The notes beneath the pieces are model-generated. The model was not told the origin of the DNA. It saw only the letters and a program-made list of their open reading frames with translations, and did no database searches. This document shows, one piece after another, positions 8,616-17,914 of a DNA stretch of 64,000 nucleotides. Position 1 is the stretch's first letter. Every line of letters starts with the position of its first letter. Origin of the DNA: Bin90 sp965214635 (GTDB lineage: Bacteria > Chloroflexota > Dehalococcoidia > Lucifugimonadales > JADFKI01); contig OZ243964.1 of NCBI GenBank assembly GCA_965214635.1, positions 1,302,001-1,366,000 on the forward strand. The letters run 5' to 3'. The position numbers were made by a program, and so were the translations under genes.

Positions 8616-9729
8616 ATGCAGGACATCAAGGGTCGACTCGCCACCATGAGGGGCAGGATTGCCGAGCTTATGGTGCGTCTTTGACCTACCCGCAGATGAA
8701 AAGCGCATAGCCGAGCTAGAAGAGCAGGCGTCGGCACTCGGCTTTTGGGACGCCCCTACGCAGGCGCAGCGCAAGATGCGGCAACTCGCCCGCCTCAAGG
8801 CGAAGCTGGAAGACTGGCGGACGCTGGATGAAAACGCTGCATCGCTGGATGACCTGCTCGCAATGGCGCTGGATGAGGGCGACGAGTCGCTGATGGACAC
8901 ATTCACTGACGAGCTGGCGCAGATTCAAGACACATTTGCTGGATTGGAGTTCGACCTCACGCTGTCGGGCCCATACGACGACCGCAACGCCATCGTTGCG
9001 CTGCACGCCGGCGCCGGCGGTGTGGAATCCCAAGATTGGGCGAGTATGCTGATGCGTATGTACCTGCGATGGGCTGACCAGCGCAACTTCAAGCCCGATG
9101 TGCTGGATGTGTCCGCCGGGGACGAGGCAGGCGTGAAGAGCGCCGTGTTCCAAGTCTCCGGCGATTTTGCATACGGTTACTTGCAGGCAGAGCGCGGCGT
9201 GCATCGGCTTGTGCGCCTTTCGCCGTTCGACTCCGACCACGCCCGCCACACATCATTTGCGCTGATGGAGGTGATGCCCGAAGTGGAAGAGGGCGTGGAT
9301 GTTACCATAAACCCGGACGATCTAAGGATAGATGTGTTTCGCGCAGGCGGACACGGCGGTCAGAATGTGCAGAAGAACTCCACGGCCGTCCGCATCACAC
9401 ACCTGCCCACAGGCATACGCGTTGCGTGCCAAAACGAACGCTCGCAGCATCAGAACCGCGAAATCGCCATGCGCATCCTGATGTCCCGCCTCGTGGAGCG
9501 CGAAATGGCGGAGAAGGCAGCGGAACTGGCGAAAATCAAGGGTGAGCACATTTCGCCCGAGTGGGGCAACCAGATTCGGAGCTATGTGCTGCATCCGTAC
9601 AAGATGGTGAAAGACCATCGCACAGGCTACGACACATCTGACGCAGAGGGCGTTCTAGATGGCGACATAGACGGCTTCATCCGCTCTTGGCTCACAAGCA
9701 AAATCGGTAGCGAAGATTTTTCATCTTAA
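8616..9729 (+). CDS. prfB: Peptide chain release factor 2, with +1 programmed frameshift
   Basis: RF2 terminates translation at UGA and UAA. The gene is in two frames. A short first frame from ATG 8616 (AGGG at 8601-8604 as ribosome site) ends ...MVRL at CTT-TGA-C (8679-8685), and the +1 frame continues DLPADEKRIAELEE to the stop at 9729. This is the classic RF2 autoregulatory slip site, and the joined product is 370 residues. The SPF tripeptide that reads the stop codon occurs in VRLSPFDSDHARH, and the catalytic GGQ in GGHGGQNVQKNS. The Shine-Dalgarno-like stimulator normally three bases before CTT is weak here (ATGGTG). ATG 8580 would add 12 residues but has no ribosome site. This is not a pseudogene. 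Confidence 0.95.
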
Positions 9730-9862
9730 ACATATGAAACGCCATGCAGTTTTAGGCAACTCAGGCAAGCGCACAACACACACAGAGGTTAAATATGCGT
9801 TGTCCCAAAGACTATCGAAGGCTCTGACGCTAAGCCGAGCTTGGTAGGATAGCCAAGCGTAA

Positions 9863-9891
9863 TTACAGTTAGTCGAAAATAGAGATATTAG
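9863..9891 (+). promoter_or_regulatory. Possible sigma-70-type promoter for the first peptide ABC operon
   Basis: TTACAG (9863-9868) and TATTAG (9886-9891) are separated by 17 bp, with a start expected near 9898, only about 20 nt before the binding-protein gene. The hexamers are imperfect. Confidence 0.33.
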
Positions 9892-9917
9892 GAGAGAGAT
9901 AAGCAGGTGAATGAGAG

Positions 9918-11681
9918 ATGAAATACCTGTTCGTGATACCCGTGCTGATAGCGACGATGCTTGCGGCTGTGGCGTGCGGCTCTACGCCGCCAGAGGCGGA
10001 GGAACCGGCGCCTGTGCCGACCGAAGCGCCGACTGCGACGGCACAAGCCACAACAGAGACGGCAGCACCCACATCCGCACCAGCGGCTAGTGCGCCCACA
10101 CCCGCCACGGTGCCGACACCGTCGAGCAGCGTTCCCGTTGTCGCAACCGCAGAACGCACGGACGATAAGCCTGTTGGCGGCGTGTTCAACCGCCTATGGG
10201 CAGACCCGCCCACGCTGGATCCGCATAAGTCATCGGACACGACTTCCGCAGGCTTGGTGATAGAGATATTCAGCGGGCTTGTAACCCTGGACACAGACCT
10301 TCGCATCGTCCCAGACATCGCCGAGAGCTGGGAAGTAAGCGATGACGGGCTAGTTTACACATTCACGCTGCTGCCGAACGCCGTGTTCCACGACGGCACG
10401 CCCATAACGGCGCAAGACTTCGTGTATTCCATCAACCGCGCCGCAGACCCAGACCTAGCTTCCCCCGTTGCCAGCACCTACCTGAACGACATCGTGGGCA
10501 TCAGCGAGGTGCTCAGCGGCGAGGTGGAGACCGCAAGCGGCGTTAGGGCGATAGACGACCGCACCTTGCAAATCACCATAGATGGCCCCAAAGCCTACTT
10601 CCTCGCCAAACTGACATATCCCACTGCATTCGTGGTTGACAAGAAGAATGTGGAAGAGGGCGGCGTCACATGGACGGATATGCCCAATGGCAGCGGCCCG
10701 TTCAAGCTTGTGGAGTATCAGATAGGCGAGCGTATCATCTTGGAGCGCAACGCTCTATTCTACCGCGACCCCGCATACCTCGACCGCGTGGTGATGAACC
10801 TCGCCGGCGGTCAGGCGATGGCGATGTACGAAAATGACGAGATAGACATCACCGGCGTGAGCATCTTCGACCTAGATAGGCTGAAAGACCCCGAAGAGCC
10901 GCTGTCTAAGGAGCTTCAGGTTGCGCCGCCCGGATTCTCCGTGTTCTATGTCGGCTTCAACACCAGCGAGCCGCCGTTTGACGATGTGCACTTCCGCCGC
11001 GCACTCAATTTGGCAGTAGACAAGGAACTCATCGCGACCGAAGTGCTCGGCGACCGTGTGAATCCCGCATACGGCGTCTTGCCGCCGGGATTCCCGGGAT
11101 TCAATGACAACCTGCAAGGGCTGACATTCGACGAAGCCGCCGCTAAGGAAGAGCTGGCTAACTCCAAGTACGCAGACCCCGCAGCGCGCCCGCGCATCGT
11201 ACTTTCAGTGTCTGGAACTGGCGGCGACATCAACATCGACACGCAGGTCGTCTTGCAAATGTGGCAAGAGGTACTTGGCGTGCAGGTGGAAATCCAGCAA
11301 GTGGAGTGGGCGACATACCTGCAAGACCTCAACCGCCGCCGCTTCCAAGTGTTCTCGCTGGGATGGCAGGCAGACTATCCCGACCCGCAGGACTTCCTAG
11401 ACATACTGTTCCACACTGAGAGCGAGACAAACCATGGCGGCTACTCTAACGCCGAGGTGGACGACCTGTTAGAGAAGGCACGAGTGGAGCAGGATAACAG
11501 CGAGCGCGTAAGGCTGTATAATCAGGCAGAGCAGCTCATCGTGGACGATGCTGCATGGGTGCCGCTGTGGTACACCAGTGAACGCCACCTGCTGCTCAAG
11601 CCGTACATCAAGGGCTACTCGCTGCTACCGATGAGCGTGCCGAAGCTTCGGTTTGTGTATATCGACGACAGCGACATCTAA
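9918..11681 (+). CDS. Peptide-type ABC transporter substrate-binding lipoprotein (SBP family 5)
   Basis: This is the extracellular solute receptor of a Dpp/Opp-type importer. The N-terminus is a lipoprotein signal peptide with hydrophobic core LFVIPVLIATMLAAV and lipobox AVAC (Cys20), followed by about 60 residues of Ala/Pro/Thr/Glu-rich linker. The mature domain has family 5 signatures: GGVFNRLWADPPTLDPHKSSD, VTLDTDLRIVPDIAESWEVSDDGLVYTF (read in two parts), FRRALNLAVDKE and LGWQADYPDPQDFLD. The length is 587 residues. Two permease genes follow about 950 bp downstream with an unrelated gene between them. No ATPase subunit is nearby. The substrate could be a peptide, nickel or sugar and cannot be assigned. 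Confidence 0.92.
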   Translation: MKYLFVIPVLIATMLAAVACGSTPPEAEEPAPVPTEAPTATAQATTETAAPTSAPAASAPTPATVPTPSSSVPVVATAERTDDKPVGGVFNRLWADPPTLDPHKSSDTTSAGLVIEIFSGLVTLDTDLRIVPDIAESWEVSDDGLVYTFTLLPNAVFHDGTPITAQDFVYSINRAADPDLASPVASTYLNDIVGISEVLSGEVETASGVRAIDDRTLQITIDGPKAYFLAKLTYPTAFVVDKKNVEEGGVTWTDMPNGSGPFKLVEYQIGERIILERNALFYRDPAYLDRVVMNLAGGQAMAMYENDEIDITGVSIFDLDRLKDPEEPLSKELQVAPPGFSVFYVGFNTSEPPFDDVHFRRALNLAVDKELIATEVLGDRVNPAYGVLPPGFPGFNDNLQGLTFDEAAAKEELANSKYADPAARPRIVLSVSGTGGDINIDTQVVLQMWQEVLGVQVEIQQVEWATYLQDLNRRRFQVFSLGWQADYPDPQDFLDILFHTESETNHGGYSNAEVDDLLEKARVEQDNSERVRLYNQAEQLIVDDAAWVPLWYTSERHLLLKPYIKGYSLLPMSVPKLRFVYIDDSDI

Positions 11682-11699
11682 TCGGCGCACAGCCCGTCC

Positions 11700-11768
11700 C
11701 GGTGGCGCGCGCTTGTTCCCAGTACAGGCGCGCACCGCCGATGTGTGCCAGCGCATCCCCGGATGCGC
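11700..11768 (+). other. Two strong stem-loops after the binding-protein gene
   Basis: The first stem pairs 11700-11710 with 11728-11737 (one bulged G), and the second pairs GCGCATCC (11751-11758) with GGATGCGC (11761-11768). Neither is followed by a T-run. They lie just after the binding-protein stop and before the next operon gene. Hairpins in this position often protect the abundant receptor mRNA or partly terminate transcription. Confidence 0.5.
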
Positions 11769-11829
11769 GCGATACGGCGTACTGCAAGCGTGAACTAACC
11801 CGACACCTAACCTGACGAGGAGGCTTAAT

Positions 11830-12507
11830 GTGAGACTTATCATTGCAGGCTGCGAGTACAGCGGCACATCCACGCTGGCATTCGCCATAGACGACTGGCT
11901 GTATGCCAACATGGGTGCACGCTTTCCGCTCATACACGACCACTGGAAAATCCCGCACACATCGGGGCATCCGCAGCCGGATATGTCCGAAGACGAGCGG
12001 CAACAGGTGCTTGCGCTCAGCCCCGAACTCAAAGAGATGACGCAGCGCCACAGCCTCTACTATCACATACAGCCCAACTCGTGGAGCGGCGAAGATTGGC
12101 TGTCCATCGGCTTGCACATCGACGACGGCATCTACAGCCCGATGTATCACGGCTACGGCGGCGACGGAATGCCACACGACCGCAAGGTTGTGGGTCGGCA
12201 GGTGGAGGCGGCGATACTGCGGTTTGCGCCGGACATCGTGCTCGTGCATGTCAAAGCCGACGCTGATGTCATAGCGCGCCGCATGCAAGCCGAGCCGCGC
12301 AAACACAGCCCCATGAGCGAGCAAGACATCCCCAAACTGCTGCGCCTATATGAGGCGGCTTGCGCAGCATCCACAATTCGCCATAAGATTGCGCTCGACA
12401 CCAGCGGCGGCGGTGTTGAAGACACAATGGCAGACTTCACCCGCAAGATAGAGTCGCACCTGAGCGATGTGGACAGGTCGCGCATCCTGCTGCACAGGGC
12501 GTGGTAA
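11830..12507 (+). CDS. Uncharacterised P-loop-like protein within ABC operon
   Basis: The gene is not assigned to a known function. It is 225 residues with GTG start 11830, preceded by a strong GAGGAGG about six bases upstream; the overlapping ATG at 11828 is immediately stopped. The N-terminus MRLIIAGCEYSGTST looks like a Walker A strand-loop, but the invariant Lys is Thr13. A strand IVLVHVKADADVIARRM near residues 135-151 followed by a charged HSPMSEQDIPKLL helix resembles the LID/base region of nucleoside or thymidylate kinases. No signal peptide or membrane segment is present, so it is cytoplasmic. It stands between the binding protein and the two permeases, which suggests it is an operon member. 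A degenerate kinase or nucleotide sensor is a guess. Confidence 0.6.
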   Translation: MRLIIAGCEYSGTSTLAFAIDDWLYANMGARFPLIHDHWKIPHTSGHPQPDMSEDERQQVLALSPELKEMTQRHSLYYHIQPNSWSGEDWLSIGLHIDDGIYSPMYHGYGGDGMPHDRKVVGRQVEAAILRFAPDIVLVHVKADADVIARRMQAEPRKHSPMSEQDIPKLLRLYEAACAASTIRHKIALDTSGGGVEDTMADFTRKIESHLSDVDRSRILLHRAW

Positions 12508-12628
12508 GATTTGTGTGTGTACGCTTGCGGCGTTGTCCGGACGGCTGTTGCACACCGCAAACCCGTCTCGTCGAGCCGCATACAAGTTATACAATACAAA
12601 AATGCCTAACCGCTTGAAAGACTGATCC

Positions 12629-13558
12629 ATGTGGGTGTACATACTTAGGCGGCTGATGTGGCTGCCCGTGCTGCTGTTTGCGACTAGCATCGTAACCTTC
12701 ACGCTAGTGCGCTTCGGGCCGGGCGACCCTGTGGAGGTCATATTAGGGCATCGCTATGACGAGCAGGCGGCGGCGAACATACGGCGTCAGCTGGGGTTGG
12801 ACAGGCCGTTCTTCGTGCAGTATGCGACCTACATGTGGGGCGTGATGCGCGGCGACTTCGGGGAGAGCTACCGCTTCCGTGGGCGGCCTGTGTCCGAGCT
12901 GCTGTTCCCCAAGATGTGGGTGTCGTTTCAGGTGAACGCTGCGGCGATAATCGTCAGTCTTGGGATTGGGCTGCCGCTGGGGTTCTTCATTGCGCACCGT
13001 CAGGGCAGCTGGCACGACCCCACCGTGGTTGCGATTGCGCTGGTGCTGATGTCCATCCCCATCATGATAAGCATTCCGTTCACGCTTTGGGGGTTGTGCC
13101 TAAAGCTGAAGGTTTTGCCATGCTCGGGATGGGGCGGATTTTGGGACTTGCGCATCATCGTGCCCGCCATCACGCTGGGGATACCGGGCGTTGCGGGGTT
13201 TGCGCGCTTCATGCGTGCGAGCACGCTCGATGTGTTGGGGCAGGATTTCGTTCGCACCGCAAAGGCGAAGGGGCTGTCGGAACTGGTTGTGGACGGGCGG
13301 CATGTGCTCAAAAACGCCCTCATTCCCATCGTAACGCTGCTCAGCTTCGTGCTGGCGGGGATGTTCGTTACCAGCTTCATCGTAGAGTTCATTCTAGGCA
13401 TCCCCGGCGTGGGGCACTTCACAATAGACTCCGTGTTCAACCGAGACTATCCGATAATAATGGCAATGGGCATAATCGGCTCGGGGCTGTTCGTGATTGC
13501 GAACCTGATTGCGGATATTACCTACGCCATCGTGGACCCGCGGATTCGTTATCAGTAG
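12629..13558 (+). CDS. Peptide-type ABC transporter permease, DppB-like
   Basis: This is an inner-membrane subunit of the first peptide-type importer, 309 residues. It has an N-terminal membrane anchor (WLPVLLFATSIVTFTLVRF), the family hallmark FGPGDPVEVILG, five further hydrophobic segments, and an EAA loop near residues 200-220 (GQDFVRTAKAKGLSELVV) that contacts the ATPase. The C-terminal Ala/Asp/Pro-Arg ending VDPRIRYQ is typical. It is followed after 33-42 bp by the DppC-like partner. The ATPase subunits must be encoded elsewhere. Confidence 0.93.
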   Translation: MWVYILRRLMWLPVLLFATSIVTFTLVRFGPGDPVEVILGHRYDEQAAANIRRQLGLDRPFFVQYATYMWGVMRGDFGESYRFRGRPVSELLFPKMWVSFQVNAAAIIVSLGIGLPLGFFIAHRQGSWHDPTVVAIALVLMSIPIMISIPFTLWGLCLKLKVLPCSGWGGFWDLRIIVPAITLGIPGVAGFARFMRASTLDVLGQDFVRTAKAKGLSELVVDGRHVLKNALIPIVTLLSFVLAGMFVTSFIVEFILGIPGVGHFTIDSVFNRDYPIIMAMGIIGSGLFVIANLIADITYAIVDPRIRYQ

Positions 13559-13600
13559 GGTGCGCGCCGCAAATAGAGCGGCGACAGAACGGTGCGGCAT

Positions 13601-14572
13601 ATGGCGCTGACCGAACAACTTACCGAAGCAACCGAACTCGAACTGGGGCAGCGCAAAGGGCATCTGCGCCGCGCCGTAGAGCGGCTGGCGCGCAAGAAGA
13701 TCGCCGTCATATGCATGGTGACACTCGTGGTCGTCTACAGCGCCGGCATATTCGCACCGCTCATCGCGCCGTATGACTACGACACCCCGCACTACACCGC
13801 TATACGCAAGCCGCCGAGCCTCGAGCATTGGGCAGGCACTGACCTAGCCGGGCGTGATGTGTTCACGCGGGTGTTATGGGGAATACAGAACACCGTTATC
13901 ATCACCCTGGTGTCGATGGCGACAGGCGGGCTGCTCATCGGCGTGAGCATGGGGCTTATAGCCGGCTATTTCAGCAGCAAGGTGGACTCGGTCATAATGC
14001 GGACGGGCGAGCTGTTCGCATCGTTCCCCGACATCTTGCTGGTGATAATCCTCGCATATGCGCTTAGGCCGCGCTTCTTGGAGTGGGTGCGCTGGGTGGA
14101 GGACAACACCGCCATAGACGGCATCGTGCGCTCCGGCGTGGTCGACTATGTGGTGGTGTCGCTGGCGCTGGTGGCGTTCGGATGGGTTGGGATGGCGAGA
14201 CTGGTGCGCGGGCAGGTGCTGACGCTCAAGAACACGCCCTACATCGAGGCGGCGCGGGCGAGCGGCGCAAGCACAGCGCGCATAATGTTCGTGCACCTGC
14301 TGCCCAACGCCATCAGCCCCATCGTGGTTAGCGTGTCTATGGGCATGGGGGCGCTGATAGGCACGGAGATAATCCTGAGCTGGCTGGGGCTGGGCATACA
14401 GCCGCCGCGTCCTAGTCTCGGGGCGATGCTGCTGCAGGCGGGCAGCCTGAGTGCGCTGCGCGAAGTGCCGTGGATGCTGATTGCGCCGGGCATCGTGGCG
14501 TGGACACTGGTGCTTTCTTGGAACCTGCTCGGCGATGCCCTCAGCGATGTGCTGAACCCGCATACCCGATGA
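13601..14572 (+). CDS. Peptide-type ABC transporter permease, DppC-like
   Basis: This is the second permease of the importer, about 323 residues. A cytoplasmic N-terminus is followed by IAVICMVTLVVVYSAGIFAPLIAPYD, the periplasmic HWAGTDLAGRDVFTRVLWG motif characteristic of DppC/OppC, five to six membrane segments, and the EAA loop NTPYIEAARASGASTARIMF near residue 215. I use ATG 13601; GTG 13592 would add three residues. Relative to many family members there is an extra stretch (LRPRFLEWVRWVEDNTAIDG) between two membrane segments. Confidence 0.92.
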   Translation: MALTEQLTEATELELGQRKGHLRRAVERLARKKIAVICMVTLVVVYSAGIFAPLIAPYDYDTPHYTAIRKPPSLEHWAGTDLAGRDVFTRVLWGIQNTVIITLVSMATGGLLIGVSMGLIAGYFSSKVDSVIMRTGELFASFPDILLVIILAYALRPRFLEWVRWVEDNTAIDGIVRSGVVDYVVVSLALVAFGWVGMARLVRGQVLTLKNTPYIEAARASGASTARIMFVHLLPNAISPIVVSVSMGMGALIGTEIILSWLGLGIQPPRPSLGAMLLQAGSLSALREVPWMLIAPGIVAWTLVLSWNLLGDALSDVLNPHTR

Positions 14573-14693
14573 GAACTGGGAACTATGGGCTGATAGAAAA
14601 CTGATCCGACCGAATTACACGAATGATTGAGAGCGTATAGACACACTGCTTATAGAAAACGAAACGGACGCTGGCGCCTCGCCTGAGGGCAGG

Positions 14694-16214
14694 TTGCGGC
14701 GCGCTGCCGATGCGGCGTTGCCGTACTTCGTGGTGTTCAGCGCCAGTGCTTGCGGGCTTATCATAGAGATAGTGGCGTCGCGGATACTTGCGCCCACGAT
14801 AGGCGTGTCGCTGTTCACATGGACAAGCATCATCGGCGTGGTGCTTGCGGGCATCAGCGTGGGCAACTATGTCGGTGGGCTTACAGCGGACAAGCTGCCC
14901 CGCCAGACAACGCTGGGCGTCATCCTGATGGGTGCAGCATTGACGAGCCTCGCCGTGCTGCCGCTCGTGGATGTGGTGGCGCTCGCCTACAACGATCTGC
15001 ACATCATCCCCCGCATCTTGCTGATGACCACCACGCTGTTCTTCGTGCCGAGCGTGATACTGGGAATGGTTACGCCTGTGGTCATCAAGCTTCGGCTACG
15101 AAACCTCGAGCACGCCGGCAATGTGGTGGGCAAGATATACGCTGTGTCCACCGCTGGCAGCATATTTGGGGTGTTCGTTACCGGATTCGTGCTTATCCAG
15201 TGGATAGGCACGCGCCCGATACTGCTCGGCGTGGCGGTATATCTGGCGCTGATGGCGCTGGCATTCGGTGGGCTGTGGCGGCTGCGCCTGACGGGCGCAT
15301 GGATGCTCTTGGCGTTCGGGCTTGTCGCTATCGTCGGCATCATCGGCGGCTCTCTGAAATCCCAGTGCGATGTGGAGAGCAACTACTTCTGCATCAAAGT
15401 GCGGGAGCGGACGATAGACGGCAGGGAAGTGCGGACGCTCCGCCTCGACCAGCTCATACACAGCTATGTGGACTTGGACGACCCTGCGTTCTTCGTATAC
15501 GGCTACGAAAAGATATTCGCCGACATCACCGTTTTGGCGGCTGAGCGCAACCCGCAGCTCAATGTGCTGTTCATCGGCGGGGGTGGCTATACGATGCCGC
15601 GCTTCTTGGAATCGGAGTACCCGCAGAGCCGCATTGAAGTGATAGAGATAGACCCCGCCGTTACGCAGGTTACGCACGACCTGTTGGGAATGCCGCGCGA
15701 CACGCGCATCATCACGCACAATGCCGATGCGCGGATGATTGTGCCGCAACTGCCGCCCGCATCATACGACCTCGTGATAGGCGATGCGTTCAACGATGTG
15801 TCCGTGCCGTATCACTTAACCACACTGGAGTTCAATGAGCAGGTGAAGGCGTTGCTGAAGCCCGGTGGCGCATACGCCGTGAATGTGGTGGACAAGCAGC
15901 ACAGTGGCGGCTTTTTGGGCGCTGTGGTGGCTACGCTGCGCATGAGCTTCCCCTATGTGTATGTGCTGCGCGAGGATGGCGATTGGGACACCGACAATCA
16001 GTACACATTCGTGGTTGCTGCGTCGGCGCAGCCGCTGGAGTATTCCGACCTGTACTTCGCCAGCCACAAAGCGCAGCGTGGCGAACCCGAGACCAACTTC
16101 ATGCCGCAAGATAGGTTGAGCGCATGGTTTGATGCCAAGCCGCGCATCGCATTGACCGACGATTTCGTGCCGGTGGACAACCTGCTAATCCCGGTGTACC
16201 TAGACAGTCGCTAG
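14694..16214 (+). CDS. Membrane-fused spermidine-synthase-like protein
   Basis: The first 225 residues contain about seven membrane helices (for example YFVVFSASACGLIIEIVAS and IGVVLAGISVGNYVGG). The C-terminal half is a Rossmann aminopropyl/methyltransferase domain with VLFIGGGGYTMPRF (cofactor loop), IEVIEIDPAV, HNADAR and SYDLVIGDAFND. This matches the group of fused polyamine-synthase-like membrane proteins whose physiological substrate is mostly unknown; true spermidine synthase activity is unproven. The start TTG 14694 is favoured by GAGGG at 14685-14689. It follows the DppC gene by 121 bp on the same strand. Its stop TAG shares the palindrome CTAG with the stop of the convergent otsA gene. 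Confidence 0.83.
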   Translation: MRRAADAALPYFVVFSASACGLIIEIVASRILAPTIGVSLFTWTSIIGVVLAGISVGNYVGGLTADKLPRQTTLGVILMGAALTSLAVLPLVDVVALAYNDLHIIPRILLMTTTLFFVPSVILGMVTPVVIKLRLRNLEHAGNVVGKIYAVSTAGSIFGVFVTGFVLIQWIGTRPILLGVAVYLALMALAFGGLWRLRLTGAWMLLAFGLVAIVGIIGGSLKSQCDVESNYFCIKVRERTIDGREVRTLRLDQLIHSYVDLDDPAFFVYGYEKIFADITVLAAERNPQLNVLFIGGGGYTMPRFLESEYPQSRIEVIEIDPAVTQVTHDLLGMPRDTRIITHNADARMIVPQLPPASYDLVIGDAFNDVSVPYHLTTLEFNEQVKALLKPGGAYAVNVVDKQHSGGFLGAVVATLRMSFPYVYVLREDGDWDTDNQYTFVVAASAQPLEYSDLYFASHKAQRGEPETNFMPQDRLSAWFDAKPRIALTDDFVPVDNLLIPVYLDSR

Positions 16215-17704
16215 GCGCTGTTGGACAGCAGGTCGCCACAGAACGAATCGCTCCATGTCTTGTACGAATGGCGCTCGACTGCGGACATCAGCGCGCTCTG
16301 TCTGCGGCGGCGTTCGTCCAGCGGCATCCGCAGCGCTTGGTACATCGCCTCTGCCGTGCCGTCGATGTCGTATGGGTTCACGATGACGGCTTCGTGCATC
16401 GTGTCCACCGCACCGGTGAAGCGCGAAAGTACAAGCACGCCGGGCGAGTCCTCGCTTTGCGCCGCCACGAACTCTTTCGCCACGAGGTTCATCCCATCGC
16501 GCAGTGGCGTTACCAAGCACACATCCGCATCGCGATAGAACCCCGCCAGCGTCCGCTGGGAATAAGAGCGATACAGGTAGCGCAGCGGCACCCACCCCGC
16601 CTCAGAGAAGCGCCCGTTTATGCTGCCAACTAGCTGCTCCACGCGGTCTTTCTCTTGGATGTACTCGGGCACGCGCGTGCGTGATGGGGACGAAATCTGC
16701 ACATATGTTATTTTCCCCGCAAGGTTGGGGTGCCGCTCCAGCATGCGCTCGAAGATGCGCAGCCGGTGGGGGATGCCCTTGGTATAGTCCAGTCTGTCCA
16801 CGCCCAGCACGAGGCGGTGGTTGGGCATAGTTGCAAGCGAAAGCTCATCGGTGAGGCTCTGGTACTCCTCACCCTCGCGCAGCTTGAACATAGACGAATC
16901 GATGCCGATGGGGTAGACGCCTATCCGCGCCGTATTGCCCTCGTGAGAGTAGTGCACATCCGTATCTGCGTTCTTGGTGAAGTGGTTATCAGCGCGGTCG
17001 GGTTCGCCGCTGTAGTCGCCGCTGCTTGCCCTGCCGCCCAACTCGGAGTCCAGCGAATCCACGAGGTTGTGCAGATACCGTTTGGTGTGCAGCCCAATGA
17101 GGTCGTAGTGCAGCAGTGCGCGCAGCGTGGTATATGCCCATGGCAGGATGGCGAACACATCGGCGGACGGGAAGGGGACATGCAGGAAGAAGCCTATCTT
17201 ACCCTGCCATCCGAGCTGCCGAAGCTCAAACCCGAGATGGAACAGGTGGAAGTCTTGCACCCAGATGATGTCGTCGGAATCGAGCATGGGCAGCAGCGTT
17301 TCTGCGAAGCGGCGGTTGATGCGGCGATATGCGCGGTAGGTGTCGTGGCGGATGACCACTCGCGTGGGGAAGCTGTGCAGCAGGGGCCATAAGGTGCGGT
17401 TGGAATAGCCGGAGTAGTAGAGGCTGACCTCATCCTCGGAGAGGTCTATTGTGGCGAGCTTGGTCTTGCCAAAGTTGGTGATGTGTGGCACATCGTCTGC
17501 ACGGGCGCGGCGGCGTGTGCTCCTACCGCTCCAGCCCAGCCATATCCCGCCGTTACTGTCCATTGCGGAGCGGATGGCGGTTACGAGACCGCCAGCAGAC
17601 GCTTCGCCCTTGCCCTCGCTGTAGAAATCGGAGGCGGGCGGCACACGGTTGGATACCACGATGAGCCGCCGCTCGCCGTTATCCACAATATGCGTCGCTG
17701 CCAT
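16211..17704 (-). CDS. otsA: Alpha,alpha-trehalose-phosphate synthase (UDP-forming)
   Basis: OtsA makes trehalose-6-phosphate from UDP-glucose and glucose-6-phosphate for compatible-solute synthesis. Family 20 glycosyltransferase signatures are clear: RLIVVSNRVPP near the N-terminus, GGLVTAIRSAM, DIIWVQDFHLF, GFFLHVPFPSADVF, VDRLDYTKGIPHRL, and the donor-site LRDGMNLVAKEFVAAQ near residue 420. I take ATG 17704, six bases after GAGGGGG, giving 497 residues; a GTG at 17719 is the upstream alternative. No phosphatase (otsB) is adjacent, so dephosphorylation must be encoded elsewhere. Confidence 0.94.
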   Translation of the reverse strand: MAATHIVDNGERRLIVVSNRVPPASDFYSEGKGEASAGGLVTAIRSAMDSNGGIWLGWSGRSTRRRARADDVPHITNFGKTKLATIDLSEDEVSLYYSGYSNRTLWPLLHSFPTRVVIRHDTYRAYRRINRRFAETLLPMLDSDDIIWVQDFHLFHLGFELRQLGWQGKIGFFLHVPFPSADVFAILPWAYTTLRALLHYDLIGLHTKRYLHNLVDSLDSELGGRASSGDYSGEPDRADNHFTKNADTDVHYSHEGNTARIGVYPIGIDSSMFKLREGEEYQSLTDELSLATMPNHRLVLGVDRLDYTKGIPHRLRIFERMLERHPNLAGKITYVQISSPSRTRVPEYIQEKDRVEQLVGSINGRFSEAGWVPLRYLYRSYSQRTLAGFYRDADVCLVTPLRDGMNLVAKEFVAAQSEDSPGVLVLSRFTGAVDTMHEAVIVNPYDIDGTAEAMYQALRMPLDERRRRQSALMSAVERHSYKTWSDSFCGDLLSNSA

Positions 17705-17914
17705 TACACACCCCCTCACACCATCGCCGAACTACTATTCAACATAGCCATCATCGCTGCTGATGTCAAACGACGGAGGCGTTAGGGGGTAAGGGGGTTT
17801 AGATACGCCGCTATCGTTCAGCCGCAGCCGATGGTTACGGCATATCGGGAATACGCGCCATGCTTTTTGTATGGCGTGAGTTGTGCAGGTGCTTTATGGA
17901 GAGGGTGTATGAGA

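Noticed and set aside
8616..8684. prfB as a frameshifted pseudogene
   Set aside because: The break coincides exactly with the conserved CTT-TGA-C recoding site and both parts join into a complete RF2.
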